Below are positions 35,653 through 44,925 of a stretch of DNA of 64,000 bases, piece after piece (the stretch's first letter is position 1; each line of letters starts with the position of its first letter). The translations under genes and the position numbers were made by a program. Origin of the DNA: JACTOJ01 sp032335695 (GTDB taxonomy: Bacteria > Bacillota > Clostridia > Clostridiales > Clostridiaceae). The stretch is from the NCBI RefSeq assembly GCF_032335695.1, contig NZ_JACTOJ010000022.1:11867-75866 (forward strand). The letters run 5' to 3'. Under the pieces are notes generated by a model. It had not been told where the DNA came from. It saw nothing but the letters and a program-made list of their open reading frames with translations, and made no database searches.

Positions 35653-35758
35653 CAAAAAAAAGCCCAAACATTTTCTAATGTTTAAGCTTCTTTGCCTAAA
35701 AATAATTTTTAATTCTATTTTTCAATGTAAATTCCAAACTAATGCGCCCTTGCATTAA
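35653..35758 (-). promoter_or_regulatory. EutV (ANTAR) dual-hairpin antiterminator ahead of eutA
   Basis: On the minus strand hairpin P1 is TTAATGC, loop AAGGGC, GCATTAG (35739-35758). Hairpin P2 is TTAGGC, loop AAAGAA, GCTTAA (35682-35699). Both hexaloops have A at position 1 and G at position 4, the signature of ANTAR target RNAs. P2 shares its 3' arm with an intrinsic terminator (AAGCTTAAACAT pairing with ATGTTTGGGCTT, 35660-35689) followed by eight T. Phosphorylated EutV should stabilise P1-P2 and prevent termination before eutA. The P1-P2 spacing of about 39 bases is long. Confidence 0.8.
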
Positions 35759-35837
35759 TTTTAATCTAATTATACATTATTATTTTATCAATGTAAACTT
35801 AAATTTCATGTTGTTTATCTATTTATACTAAATATTT

Positions 35838-37256
35838 TTAATAATTTGTGAAATAAAATACAGTTTTTGTGCCATTTTGATTTGTTTCAATATTTATATC
35901 TCCATTTAATTTATCTTTTACAATGCTTTTCACGATATTTAAGCCTAAGCTTTCGTTTTTAAGAATTTCTGTATTAAATCCATCTCCGCTGTCAGCTATA
36001 GCTATGCTTGAATAAGTTTCTCCTTTATTTATGATTATCTCAATAACCCCTTCTTCTTTTATGGTGAAAGCATGCTTCAAGCAATTTTCTATAAGTTCAT
36101 TTACCACAATAGCTATTGATGTAGCTCTGTCAGAATTTACCTTCAAGCTGTCTCCATAGAGCTGTACATCGATCTTTTTATTAAGCTGCTCCAAATTTCT
36201 TAAAGCGTTGTTTTTTATCTTTAACAATATTTCCTTTATATCAGCATCATCTATACCATTTTGAGATAAAACTTCATGAGTGGTGGCTATGCTTAAAATC
36301 CTATTTATACTGTCATGAAAAGCTCTCCTAGCCTCTTCATTGTCAATTCTTCTAGATTGAAGCCTAAGTATACTTGCTATAGTCTGAAGATTATTTTTTA
36401 CTCTATGATGAATTTCCCTTATGGCTACAGATTTTAGTATCAATTCTTTTTCCTTTTGTCTTATATCTGTAATATCCTTTATGAGCATGATAACGCCGTA
36501 TATATTATTTTCTTTTTTCGTAACAGCATATTTTACCTGCAATTCTAAGTTTCCTATTGCGGTTTCAAAGACGAAAGATTTATGATCACATAAAATATCG
36601 TTAAACTTAATTTCATTTAATACTAAATTATCAAAAGCTATACCCACTATAGAATCCTTATAACCAATCTTTCTGTAGAGCTCTTCTGCCTTATAATTAG
36701 CGTAAATGCAAAGCCCCTTTTCGTTTATTACCAAAATAGCGTCATTAATTAAATTGTAAGCTACGGTTTCCTCACAATCCATGTCCTTTATATTCATTAG
36801 AGTTTCCGAAAGCTGCTCTGTGGTTTGAGATAATATCTCTACACTTCTGCTTTGACTTACATCTTCCGTTATATCTTTTTCCATAATGAGAACCCCTATT
36901 ACCTTGTGATGCTTGTTTTTAATTGGTACAGTGTTCTGCTTAACCACCATATTTTCCTGGGTAACAGCTTTCAAATCCAAAGTTTCAATACCAAGCTCTA
37001 AAGTCCTAAGAGCTGCTGGCTCATTCTTTCTAAGAGCAAGCTCACCAACTACGGAGGTTTTGTATAAAGATTTGAAGTTTGCAGGTTTAGCTTCCGCTAC
37101 CACAACGGCTATATTAGGATCTTTAGTAAGGCAATCTATAAATATATCACCTTTAGCTAAATTTGCAAACATAGAAATAGATTTCTCTATTTCTTCTAAT
37201 TTCGCTATATCTTCTTCAGACAAGTCAGTATGAAGCTTGCATAATTCCCTAAGCAT
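35838..37256 (-). CDS. eutW: Ethanolamine sensor histidine kinase
   Basis: 472 residues, soluble. Residues about 1-135 match the H_kinase_N sensory domain of the PdtaS/EutW group; a PAS domain follows (about 165-265), then HisKA_2 with REIHHRVKNNLQTIASIL (phospho-His near 285) and a HATPase domain (NELIENCLKHA, ADSGDGFN, GLNIVKS). It should autophosphorylate on sensing ethanolamine and pass phosphate to EutV. It starts two bases after the eutV stop, without its own clear ribosome site, so translational coupling is likely. Confidence 0.93.
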   Translation of the reverse strand: MLRELCKLHTDLSEEDIAKLEEIEKSISMFANLAKGDIFIDCLTKDPNIAVVVAEAKPANFKSLYKTSVVGELALRKNEPAALRTLELGIETLDLKAVTQENMVVKQNTVPIKNKHHKVIGVLIMEKDITEDVSQSRSVEILSQTTEQLSETLMNIKDMDCEETVAYNLINDAILVINEKGLCIYANYKAEELYRKIGYKDSIVGIAFDNLVLNEIKFNDILCDHKSFVFETAIGNLELQVKYAVTKKENNIYGVIMLIKDITDIRQKEKELILKSVAIREIHHRVKNNLQTIASILRLQSRRIDNEEARRAFHDSINRILSIATTHEVLSQNGIDDADIKEILLKIKNNALRNLEQLNKKIDVQLYGDSLKVNSDRATSIAIVVNELIENCLKHAFTIKEEGVIEIIINKGETYSSIAIADSGDGFNTEILKNESLGLNIVKSIVKDKLNGDINIETNQNGTKTVFYFTNY

Positions 37257-37258
37257 TT

Positions 37259-37822
37259 TTATATGTCCAAACTTTCATTATGCTCTAATATATTTTGAGA
37301 AACTTGAAATATGGTAGTTTGCTTATCCATGCTCATTCTTCTAAGTTTTTTATAAGCTTCATTTTCTGATAATCTAAATTTCTCCATAAGCAGTTCTTTA
37401 GCAGAACATATGGTTTTTATGCTTGTCAATTTATTCCTCATAGCCTTTAACTCTTGTCCTTTGGAAATTGCAATTTCAACTTGGGGTATTAGTCTCACTT
37501 CATCAATAGGTTTTACAATATATCCGATAGCGCCAATGGTCTTAACCTTGTCAATAAACTCTTTTCCGCTGTAAGCAGTCAGTACGATGATGGATTGTGC
37601 TATATCTTCCTTCATCAATATTTCCGAAGCTTGAATTCCATCTAATTTAGGCATTTTTATATCCATAAGCACAAGTTCCGGTCTATGAATTCTGCAAAGC
37701 TCCACCGCCTGCAGTCCATTAGCTGCCTCTCCTACTACAGAATATCCAGCTGTTTTAAGCATTTCACATATATCCATTCTCGTGATAGGTTCATCTTCTG
37801 CCACTACTATCCTACTACCCAT
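37259..37822 (-). CDS. eutV: Response regulator with ANTAR RNA-binding domain
   Basis: 187 residues from the ATG at 37822, seven bases after GGGGTG (the ATG at 37828 is too close to that site). The receiver domain (about 5-118) has acidic AEDEP, phospho-Asp54 in LMDIKMP, Thr in LTAYSG and Lys in VKPID. The C-terminal ANTAR domain (about 125-185) ends in MSMDKQTTIFQVSQNILEHN. It is the antitermination factor for the dual-hairpin element ahead of eutA. Confidence 0.94.
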   Translation of the reverse strand: MGSRIVVAEDEPITRMDICEMLKTAGYSVVGEAANGLQAVELCRIHRPELVLMDIKMPKLDGIQASEILMKEDIAQSIIVLTAYSGKEFIDKVKTIGAIGYIVKPIDEVRLIPQVEIAISKGQELKAMRNKLTSIKTICSAKELLMEKFRLSENEAYKKLRRMSMDKQTTIFQVSQNILEHNESLDI

Positions 37823-37828
37823 TTCCAT

Positions 37829-38142
37829 TCACCCCAATCATAACAAAATTTAAGCACAATAAAAAAATGATTTCAACCTTTGCTAAATGATAATTAAATT
37901 TTTATCAAAATTGAAGTGCATCCTATTTTTGCATACTATTATCAAGGATTTTTCACCCAATAATGGTTGTATATTCAGTGTGATTTGTCAAGTTAAATTG
38001 ATAATTTTGTTAGATTGATAATAATGGAACGCAATCAGCGCAAATAATTTTACTTACTTTTCAACAACTTATATTCATATGGTATAATATTTATTGCTTT
38101 ATTTAAAACAGAAGCATTTAAAAAAAGCAAAGGAGAGCAAAA
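37829..38142. promoter_or_regulatory. Divergent control region between eutV and the SNF2 gene
   Basis: On the plus strand TATAAT sits at 38083-38088, about 55 bases before the SNF2 start, with a weak TTCAAC 17 bases earlier. On the minus strand TTGACA (near 37990) and TTGATA motifs exist, without convincing -10 boxes. I found no second ANTAR dual hairpin with a terminator before eutV. Confidence 0.4.
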
Positions 38143-41100
38143 ATGAATTTAAAAGATTTAGAAGTCATAATTTTCAAAAACTCCTATAGTATAATGAATG
38201 ATTTAGGAATGAATCTTTTTCAAAATAAGTCTGTGTCAAATATAAAAGGAAAAAATATTAATGGTATTTATCATATATATGGTGACGTAACTAGTTCTAA
38301 TGGGAATTTGCCTTACAAGCCTCATATAAAAATCAATCTAAATAAAAAAACTTTAGCTGGAAACAACTGCAGCTGCAGTGATTTTAAAGATAATAATGTT
38401 TATGATAGCAATTTTATGTGTTCTCACCTAAATGCTTTAGCCTATGCTTTTTTCAATATTATGTATAGGAAAAAGAGTTCCTCCAATAGCCAGAATGAGG
38501 AAATCGCTAATAAAATCACTTTTAACGTGGAAGCTTTTCTTGAATATAGAGAAGGAAGCTCTCCCAGCGCTTATCAGGCTGAATTTAAATTATTGGATCG
38601 TCAGAAATATTTAATAAGGGATTTGAAGACTTTCATAAATGCTGCATACAAAAATGAAGAAGTTCTATTAAATTCTCAATTTAAATATTCTCCTAAATAT
38701 CACACTCTTTCTGAGGAAGCTCTTATATTATTTGATTTTATTAAAAATGAAATATATTCCAAGGAGCTATCCATTAACGGAAAAGCTTTATATATCCCTA
38801 AAAATAAACTTAGAAATTTTTTGATGAGTATTTCAAACAATACTTTATATTTTAAATATAATGGTATATCCTATAAAACCTCTATAATTTATGATAAGCT
38901 TCCTTTGAGCTTCACTCTTAAGGAAAAGGATGATAATTTTATATTAACCACTCATTCCAAACTGCCCTTACCCCTTAATGAGTTAGGTGATGTTTATTTC
39001 TTTAAAGGTAATCTTTATATTCCGTCAATAGACTTGATTACTGTATATAAACAAATATATAATATGTTCTCCTCTGCTAACGAAATTAAATATGAGAAGA
39101 ATACAAACAATTATGAATACCTTATAAGAATATTAAATAAGGTTTCCAATAACATAAATATATCTGAAGGAGTAAAGAAATTCGGATCACAAAATATAGA
39201 ATTTCAGTTTTTACTATACAAAGAATTAGATATTATATGCTGCACCCCCTATGCCATCTGCTCCAATAAGAAAGTGAATATCTTATTAGAAAGCTCTACG
39301 CCAAATATAGTAAGAGACTTTAAAAAGGAAGAAAAACTTCTTATGAAGCTTGAATATTTTAAATTTGCCAGAAAAAATGACAGAATGCTTTTTTGGGGAA
39401 ATGATTATGATCTTTTTTATCTGCTTAAAGGCGGCAAAAATGGCCTTAGCAATTTAGGAAAGGTTAAATTGGATAAATCACTTGAAAGCATAAAACTTTT
39501 AGACGCTTCTTTCATAGATATGGCTTTGGAAGAGCACAACAATAATTTTATATTAAGCTATGCAATGAAAGGAATTCCCAATCAGGAATTCCATGAAATT
39601 TTTCAAGCCTACAAAGAAAAAAAAGCTTTCTACAGATTGAGCAATGGAAATTTTTTAGATTTTGAAGATGAGAGTATATCTAATTTTTTTAATCTATTCT
39701 TAAATCTTTCAGAAGTTTCAGCTAAAGAAAATTCAATAACTATAAGTAAGGATAAGGAACTCTATTTATGTAAAGGCTTAGGGCATTCAAAATTCAATAT
39801 AGTAAGAGGTAGAGATATTTTAGAAGATATAGATGATAAAATCAAGCAGATATATTCTTCAAAAGTTCTTCTGCCTAAGAATCTAGAGACAAAGCTAAAA
39901 GAATATCAAATAGAAGGCTTTACCTGGTTTAAAAGGCTCAGTGCATTAGGCTTCGGAGGCATACTGGCAGATGATATGGGGCTTGGAAAAACTCTTCAAA
40001 CCATAGCATTTTTAAGCTCTGAAAAAAATAAAAAGGCCTTGATAATAGTTCCTACTTCTTTAATATATAATTGGAATGAAGAATTTAAAAAATTTGCTCC
40101 TTCCCTTAGGCTCTTAATTGCACATAAATTAGATTCCTACCACAAACTAACTACTACATTACAAGATGTAGATGCCATTATAACAAGCTATGGAACTTTG
40201 AGAAATAATATTGAATCCTTCAAAAAGTGCGCTTTTGATTTTTGTATAGTGGATGAAGCTCAAAATATAAAAAACTCCTCCACCAGCATCTCAAGGCTTA
40301 TAAAGGAAATTAACTCAGGTTTACGTTTTGCACTCACAGGTACTCCTATAGAAAACAATTTATTAGAGCTGTGGTCTATTTTTGATTTTATCATGCCTGA
40401 ATATCTGTATTCTAAAGAAAATTTCACAGAAAAATTTGTAAACGGAGATGCTGAAAGCTTAGATAATCTAAGACTTCTCATAAAACCCTTTATACTTAGA
40501 AGAACAAAGGCTGAGGTTATGTCTGAACTTCCTGAAAAACTCCAGCGTAAAGTCATAGTAGAAATGACTCCTATGCAAAAGCAAATATATGCTTCCTATA
40601 TAAAAGAAATAAAAAAGGCCTTAAAATTAACCAAAGGGAAAATTGAGCTATTTGCTTACATAACAAAACTTCGTCAAATATGCCTGGATCCTTCATTAAT
40701 AATTCATAATTATTCCGGCGGCAGCGGTAAAATTACAGCAGCATTAGATATAATAAACAATAATTTAAAAATCAACAAAAAGATATTACTGTTTTCTCAA
40801 TTTACTTCTGCCCTTAAAAAAATCGGAGATGAACTCAAAAAAGAATCAATAAATTATTTTTATCTGGATGGAGCCACTGATTCAAAAGCGAGAATTAATT
40901 TAGTAAATGAATTTAACAGCACTGATTCTACTGGAGTGTTTCTCATATCACTGAAAGCCGGAGGAACAGGTCTTAATCTCACATCAGCTAATTTAGTGAT
41001 ACTTTTTGACCCTTGGTGGAATCCTGCAGTAGAACAACAAGCTTCTGACAGAGCTCACAGAATAGGGCAGAAAAATGTGGTAGAAGTTATAAAACTTGTA

Positions 41101-41250
41101 GCTAAGGATAGCATCGAAGAAAAAATAGTAGCTCTCCAAGAGCAAAAGAAAGAGCTAATTGACAGCATCATAACTGGGGATTTAAAAAGCACCACTCTTT
41201 TAAATAAATTAACCAAAGAAGAATTAGAGCAACTTTTCCTTAGAGATTAA
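38143..41250 (+). CDS. SWIM zinc-finger SNF2-type helicase
   Basis: 1,035 residues. A SWIM zinc motif (CSCSDF about residue 78, then CSHLNALAYAF) lies near the N-terminus; a SNF2-related middle region of unknown fold (about 130-570) follows. The SF2 ATPase has ILADDMGLGKTLQTIAF (Walker A about 608), VDEAQNIKN (about 703), RFALTGTPIENN, RLRQICLDP-like KLRQICLDP, and ends with DRAHRIGQKNVVEV (motif VI about 971). It is a DNA-translocating ATPase of the bacterial RapA/HepA/SNF2 group; its role is probably in transcription or DNA repair. AGGAGAG precedes the ATG. Confidence 0.9.
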   Translation: MNLKDLEVIIFKNSYSIMNDLGMNLFQNKSVSNIKGKNINGIYHIYGDVTSSNGNLPYKPHIKINLNKKTLAGNNCSCSDFKDNNVYDSNFMCSHLNALAYAFFNIMYRKKSSSNSQNEEIANKITFNVEAFLEYREGSSPSAYQAEFKLLDRQKYLIRDLKTFINAAYKNEEVLLNSQFKYSPKYHTLSEEALILFDFIKNEIYSKELSINGKALYIPKNKLRNFLMSISNNTLYFKYNGISYKTSIIYDKLPLSFTLKEKDDNFILTTHSKLPLPLNELGDVYFFKGNLYIPSIDLITVYKQIYNMFSSANEIKYEKNTNNYEYLIRILNKVSNNINISEGVKKFGSQNIEFQFLLYKELDIICCTPYAICSNKKVNILLESSTPNIVRDFKKEEKLLMKLEYFKFARKNDRMLFWGNDYDLFYLLKGGKNGLSNLGKVKLDKSLESIKLLDASFIDMALEEHNNNFILSYAMKGIPNQEFHEIFQAYKEKKAFYRLSNGNFLDFEDESISNFFNLFLNLSEVSAKENSITISKDKELYLCKGLGHSKFNIVRGRDILEDIDDKIKQIYSSKVLLPKNLETKLKEYQIEGFTWFKRLSALGFGGILADDMGLGKTLQTIAFLSSEKNKKALIIVPTSLIYNWNEEFKKFAPSLRLLIAHKLDSYHKLTTTLQDVDAIITSYGTLRNNIESFKKCAFDFCIVDEAQNIKNSSTSISRLIKEINSGLRFALTGTPIENNLLELWSIFDFIMPEYLYSKENFTEKFVNGDAESLDNLRLLIKPFILRRTKAEVMSELPEKLQRKVIVEMTPMQKQIYASYIKEIKKALKLTKGKIELFAYITKLRQICLDPSLIIHNYSGGSGKITAALDIINNNLKINKKILLFSQFTSALKKIGDELKKESINYFYLDGATDSKARINLVNEFNSTDSTGVFLISLKAGGTGLNLTSANLVILFDPWWNPAVEQQASDRAHRIGQKNVVEVIKLVAKDSIEEKIVALQEQKKELIDSIITGDLKSTTLLNKLTKEELEQLFLRD

Positions 41251-41274
41251 GTTGCCCGTTTTTCAATTTTAACT

Positions 41275-41313
41275 TCGATTTAAAGCAGTGTTGATTTTTC
41301 ATCGATTTAAAAC
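41275..41313. repeat. Palindromic repeat family B, imperfect copy
   Basis: CGATTTAAAGCAGTGTTGAT is followed by TTTTCATCGATTTAAAACAG. The core AGTGTTGATTTTT equals the family loop on the opposite strand, while the arms are only partly matched. It sits between the convergent SNF2 and HD genes. Confidence 0.5.
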
Positions 41314-41315
41314 AG

Positions 41316-41936
41316 CTATATTTTAAGATGAGCTTTTGAGGTCTCAATAAAACGATCTATACTTGCTCTTTCTTCTCTTTCCTTTTCTTTATCCATATCC
41401 CCTCTTCCTAGTCTATCGCAAAGAGAAAACAGAGAAATTTCTTGTAACTTAACCTCTTTCAGCATTGATTTTATATCTGCAAAAGGCAAACTTTTTGTAA
41501 CAAAAAGTGGCTGCATATGCCACCTTGTCATATTAGTCACAGCTTCTACAAAGCTTTCCTCTTCATTAAAAGGTTTAAAAAATTCTACCACCATTTCAGC
41601 TCCAACCTTATCATGATCATAGGAAGTTATTCTGCCCTTCCTTATTTTTGTAGTTTCTCCTTTTCCTATATCATGAAGAAGTGCCGACCACATGAAGGCT
41701 CTTGGAGCCTCACTCTTGTCTTTTACTTTGGCTGCTTCATCCACTACCATCATAGTATGATTCCATACACTTCCTTCCGGATGATATTTAATCGATTGTT
41801 CTGTAAACTTTAATTTGTTAAGTACAGAAAATGGAGCTTTTTTAAACTCATCCATATTGGATATCTCATTGATAGCTATCGAAGGCTTTTCATCTTCCAA
41901 TAAACTTTTATTCAACTTTTGGTATATTTTTTCCAT
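41316..41936 (-). CDS. HD-domain phosphohydrolase
   Basis: 206 residues. Metal ligands are in EGSVWNHTMMVVDEA (His about 59), WSALLHDIGKGETT (HD pair about 88-89) and SYDHDKVGAE. The layout and MTRWHMQP block resemble the HD domain found in CCA-adding enzymes and in stand-alone nucleotide phosphohydrolases. The first 45 residues have no recognised domain. It is monocistronic, convergent with the SNF2 gene. The substrate is unknown. Confidence 0.85.
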   Translation of the reverse strand: MEKIYQKLNKSLLEDEKPSIAINEISNMDEFKKAPFSVLNKLKFTEQSIKYHPEGSVWNHTMMVVDEAAKVKDKSEAPRAFMWSALLHDIGKGETTKIRKGRITSYDHDKVGAEMVVEFFKPFNEEESFVEAVTNMTRWHMQPLFVTKSLPFADIKSMLKEVKLQEISLFSLCDRLGRGDMDKEKEREERASIDRFIETSKAHLKI

Positions 41937-41995
41937 GATATCACCTCTTCAGTATTTTTATTTTTGCTTTAAAGAATAATTTTATGCTTTTATTT

Positions 41996-42044
41996 TTCTA
42001 TAAAAAAACAACTTTTAAAGCAATTGCGCACTTTAAAAGCTGTT
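41996..42044 (-). terminator. Terminator of the LCP gene
   Basis: On the minus strand AACAGCTTTTAAAG pairs with CTTTAAAAGTTGTT around a 10-base loop, followed by a run of T. Confidence 0.85.
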
Positions 42045-42082
42045 TTAAAATTTTTTATATTTTTATATGGCTCTGTTTTATA

Positions 42083-43186
42083 TTAATTATCAAGCTTAGG
42101 CATTTCTTCACCAGCATCATTAAAATATTTTCTCAAAACAGATTTAAAAGCACTAACATCCAATTTGCTATCATCCGGCGTTATATCTTTATATACAAAG
42201 TCATTTAAGACTTTAGCATTTTGATCTTTGTCAACCAGCAAATACCAAGCACCTTTGTACATTCCTCCCCAGCTTATCTTATCTAGTGGTATACTTAGTT
42301 TTTCTACATTTATACCTCCAAATTTACTTACAGTATAAGCATCATTAAGCAATGTAGTAGGTTCCATATTAGTCTTTACACACTTCAATAATTTTGTTGC
42401 CAAATTTGTATATTGAAGGCTTGTCATAGTTTTGAACTTGTTAAGTAATACGGTAAGAACCTGCTCCTGTCTTTCCATCCTCTCATAGGTTCCATTGCCA
42501 ACATATCTTATTCTTGAGTAAGCCAACGCCTGCTGACCATCCAAATGCTGCGTTCCTCCATGAGTAAGGGGTGGGGACTTAACCTTATCAACTTCTCCAA
42601 TATACTTATTAATTTCTTTTACTTCAGAATCTTTTACATCTATATCTACTCCGCCTACAGCATCAATTATATCTTGAAATCCCCAAAAGTTTACTATTAT
42701 ATAGTTGTCCAATTTTATTCTAAAGTTAGTTTCTATAGTTTTCAATAAAAGATCTGGTCCGCCTAACTGATATGCCTCATTTATTTTAGCAGGCTTATAT
42801 TTAGGTATATCTACATAAGTGTCCCTTTGTATGGCTGTAAATCTTATTTTCTTGTTATTTGCATCTATGGTAGCAATTATTATACTGTCAGACCTAGCCG
42901 CCTCTTTCTCATCTCTGCCGTCAGTACCAATAAGCAAAATATTCGTTATACCTTCCTGTTCAGTATATATGGGGTCTTGTGTAGGAACGTCCTCTAGGCT
43001 TATTTCCTTTCCTTTTTCATCCACATATTTAGGCACATCGTTAGCGTTTACATGAGTCATTTGTCTAACATATAGCAAAAGACCTCCAAAGCTCAATGCA
43101 ATTATTGCAACAATAGATCCCAGCACTAAAGCTATTTTTTTCTTTAAGCTCATTTTTTTCGAGTTTTTATTCTTCTTTTTAAACAT
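42083..43186 (-). CDS. LytR-CpsA-Psr (LCP) cell-wall ligase
   Basis: 367 residues. A basic, Lys-rich cytoplasmic start is followed by one membrane helix (about 14-37), then the extracellular LCP domain (about 80-300: TNILLIGTDGRDEKEAARSD, AIQRDTYVDIPKY, INEAYQLGGPDLLLKTIE, LDGQQALAYSRIRYVGNGTYER). These enzymes move undecaprenyl-linked polymers (teichoic acid or capsule) onto peptidoglycan. The catalytic-site Asp and Arg residues appear intact. AGGAGG lies about 12 bases before the ATG. It has its own terminator. Confidence 0.93.
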   Translation of the reverse strand: MFKKKNKNSKKMSLKKKIALVLGSIVAIIALSFGGLLLYVRQMTHVNANDVPKYVDEKGKEISLEDVPTQDPIYTEQEGITNILLIGTDGRDEKEAARSDSIIIATIDANNKKIRFTAIQRDTYVDIPKYKPAKINEAYQLGGPDLLLKTIETNFRIKLDNYIIVNFWGFQDIIDAVGGVDIDVKDSEVKEINKYIGEVDKVKSPPLTHGGTQHLDGQQALAYSRIRYVGNGTYERMERQEQVLTVLLNKFKTMTSLQYTNLATKLLKCVKTNMEPTTLLNDAYTVSKFGGINVEKLSIPLDKISWGGMYKGAWYLLVDKDQNAKVLNDFVYKDITPDDSKLDVSAFKSVLRKYFNDAGEEMPKLDN

Positions 43187-43541
43187 ATCTAGTTATAGCC
43201 TCCTTGGTAATTTCAATATTAGATAGTAAAATAGCATAGATTAATAAAGACTCTCATCTATAATGTAGGAATTAAAATCAGTATAAAAATTTTAAAAATA
43301 TAACTAATACTCATCTATTATAAGCATGTACTATATAGCAATTTATGTTATTGTTGTTAATTGTTAAGTTCATATTAAATTATGTTATATTTTTAAAATA
43401 CGACAAGTTATGGAATTAGTTCGTTATTCTTACCGATTTTATATTCATACTATATGTTTTTAAGGTTATACTAACATTAATATTTACTATAATATCATTA
43501 ATTAATCGTAAGTCAAAGAAATATTTATATTTTTCATCAAT
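43187..43541. other. AT-rich intergenic region before the 56-residue gene
   Basis: About 355 bases with no gene. A TATAAT at 43488-43493 lies about 64 bases before the small gene, without a good -35. A weak family-B-like stretch (AAAATCAGTATAAAAATTTT) is at about 43268-43287. Confidence 0.4.
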
Positions 43542-43556
43542 AAAGGAGGAAATTTT

Positions 43557-43727
43557 ATGGATAATAATAAAAATTTACAAAAGACTCGTGAAAAAAGCAA
43601 TGCTGAATTAAGAAAAATGTTTCCCAGAGAAGGTGCAGATATAGGAATTGAAAATGGTAAAAAAATTGGAGCTTCGGAAAATGGCAATAAATTTACTAAA
43701 AGATCAAAATTATCTCATAACAAATAA
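43557..43727 (+). CDS. Small hydrophilic protein, unknown function
   Basis: A 56-residue frame preceded by a strong AAAGGAGG site at 43542-43549. It begins MDNNKNLQKTREKSNAELRK and contains MFPREGADIG; it is rich in Lys, Asn and Glu and lacks cysteine or a membrane segment. Its small size, charge and Gly-Ala content recall spore-associated small proteins, but I cannot assign it. It lies between the LCP gene and birA. Confidence 0.65.
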   Translation: MDNNKNLQKTREKSNAELRKMFPREGADIGIENGKKIGASENGNKFTKRSKLSHNK

Positions 43728-43902
43728 AAGCTATATTACGGAAACATCTTTATGCTTAGTATTTTTAGTGTAATGCAGAAATAAAAGATTTACTTATAGC
43801 TAATCTTCTTGTATATGGAATGTTAAAATGCTAAAATATATTTTGAAATTTACAATATTAATCAATACAAAATTAAACAGTATATGAAAAGAGATTATCT
43901 AT

Positions 43903-44886
43903 ATGAAAATTGAAATTCTAAATATGTTATTAGACAATAAAGGAAATTTTATTTCCGGGGAATATATTAGTGATAAATTAGGAATAACAAGAGCTGCGGT
44001 ATGGAAATATATTAAAAGCATTAAGGAAGAGGGTTACGAAGTAGAATCCTCTTCCAAAAAAGGCTATAAAATTATAGGTCGCCCTGAAATATTAACCTAT
44101 ACAGAAATCAAAGATTTTTTAAACACTAAATTTATAGGAAGAGAAGTTATTCATTATTCTTCTGTGGATTCAACAAACCTAAAAGCGAAAGAAATCAATA
44201 TTAAAGACATAAAAAGTGGCACTGTAGTTGTAAGCGAAGAACAAAGCTCTGGGAGAGGTAGGTTGGGTAGAAAATGGGTATCCCCTTTTGGAAAAGGCGT
44301 ATGGATGTCCATAATATTAAAACCTGACATAGATCCTTCTAATGCCTATAAGCTGACAGTGATTACTGCCGCTGCTGTGTATAATGCACTAAAAGCTAAC
44401 GGTATAGAAAGTCTTATCAAATGGCCCAATGATATATTGCTAAACGGCAAGAAGATTTGCGGAATTTTAACAGAAATGAGTGCAGAATTAAACATCATAA
44501 ATAATTTGATTATAGGAATAGGCATAAATATAAATTCAAAGCCCTGTGACTTTCCGGAGGACTTAATTTCTATAGCCTCTTCACTATACATTGAAAAAAA
44601 TATAGTATTTAACAGAAAAAAGATAATGGCAGATATATTAAATAATTTTGAGCTTCTTTATGAGTCTTTTATATCATCAGGATCTATAGAGAGTTCCATT
44701 GATATTTGTAAAAATAATTCTGCTGTCTTAAGTAAAGATATTCTTTTGGTAAAGAGAAACGAAAGCATACTTGTGAAAGCAATTGACATAAACAGTGAGG
44801 GATATCTAATTGTGCAGGAAGGCAATGATATATATCCTGTAATGTCTGGAGAAGTGTCAATCCGTTCTTCAAGAGGTTACATATAA
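43903..44886 (+). CDS. birA: Biotin operon repressor / biotin-protein ligase
   Basis: 327 residues. An N-terminal winged helix (residues about 1-60, YISDKLGITRAAVWKYIKSIK) would bind bio operators. The ligase core (about 80-265) has SSGRGRLGRKWVSP (ATP/biotin loop), IKWPNDILLNGKKICGILTE (catalytic Lys) and GIGININ. The C-terminal SH3-like domain ends in MSGEVSIR. It attaches biotin to carboxylases and represses biotin genes. A weak AAGAG site precedes the ATG. Confidence 0.95.
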   Translation: MKIEILNMLLDNKGNFISGEYISDKLGITRAAVWKYIKSIKEEGYEVESSSKKGYKIIGRPEILTYTEIKDFLNTKFIGREVIHYSSVDSTNLKAKEINIKDIKSGTVVVSEEQSSGRGRLGRKWVSPFGKGVWMSIILKPDIDPSNAYKLTVITAAAVYNALKANGIESLIKWPNDILLNGKKICGILTEMSAELNIINNLIIGIGININSKPCDFPEDLISIASSLYIEKNIVFNRKKIMADILNNFELLYESFISSGSIESSIDICKNNSAVLSKDILLVKRNESILVKAIDINSEGYLIVQEGNDIYPVMSGEVSIRSSRGYI

Positions 44887-44922
44887 AAAGGGGGTTTTCT
44901 TAGCACTAGAAAACCTCCTTTT
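44886..44922. terminator. Bidirectional terminator between birA and the second ilvB
   Basis: AAAAGGGGGTTTTCT pairs with AGAAAACCTCCTTTT (one mismatch) around a seven-base loop, with terminal T or A runs on both strands. Confidence 0.85.
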
Positions 44923-44925
44923 ATC

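Noticed and set aside
37829..38142. A second ANTAR dual hairpin before eutV
   Set aside because: One AT-rich stem exists, but no pair of A1/G4 hexaloops and no terminator could be built.
43502..43687. 61-codon minus-strand frame opposite the 56-residue gene
   Set aside because: The plus-strand frame has an AAAGGAGG site; the minus frame has none.
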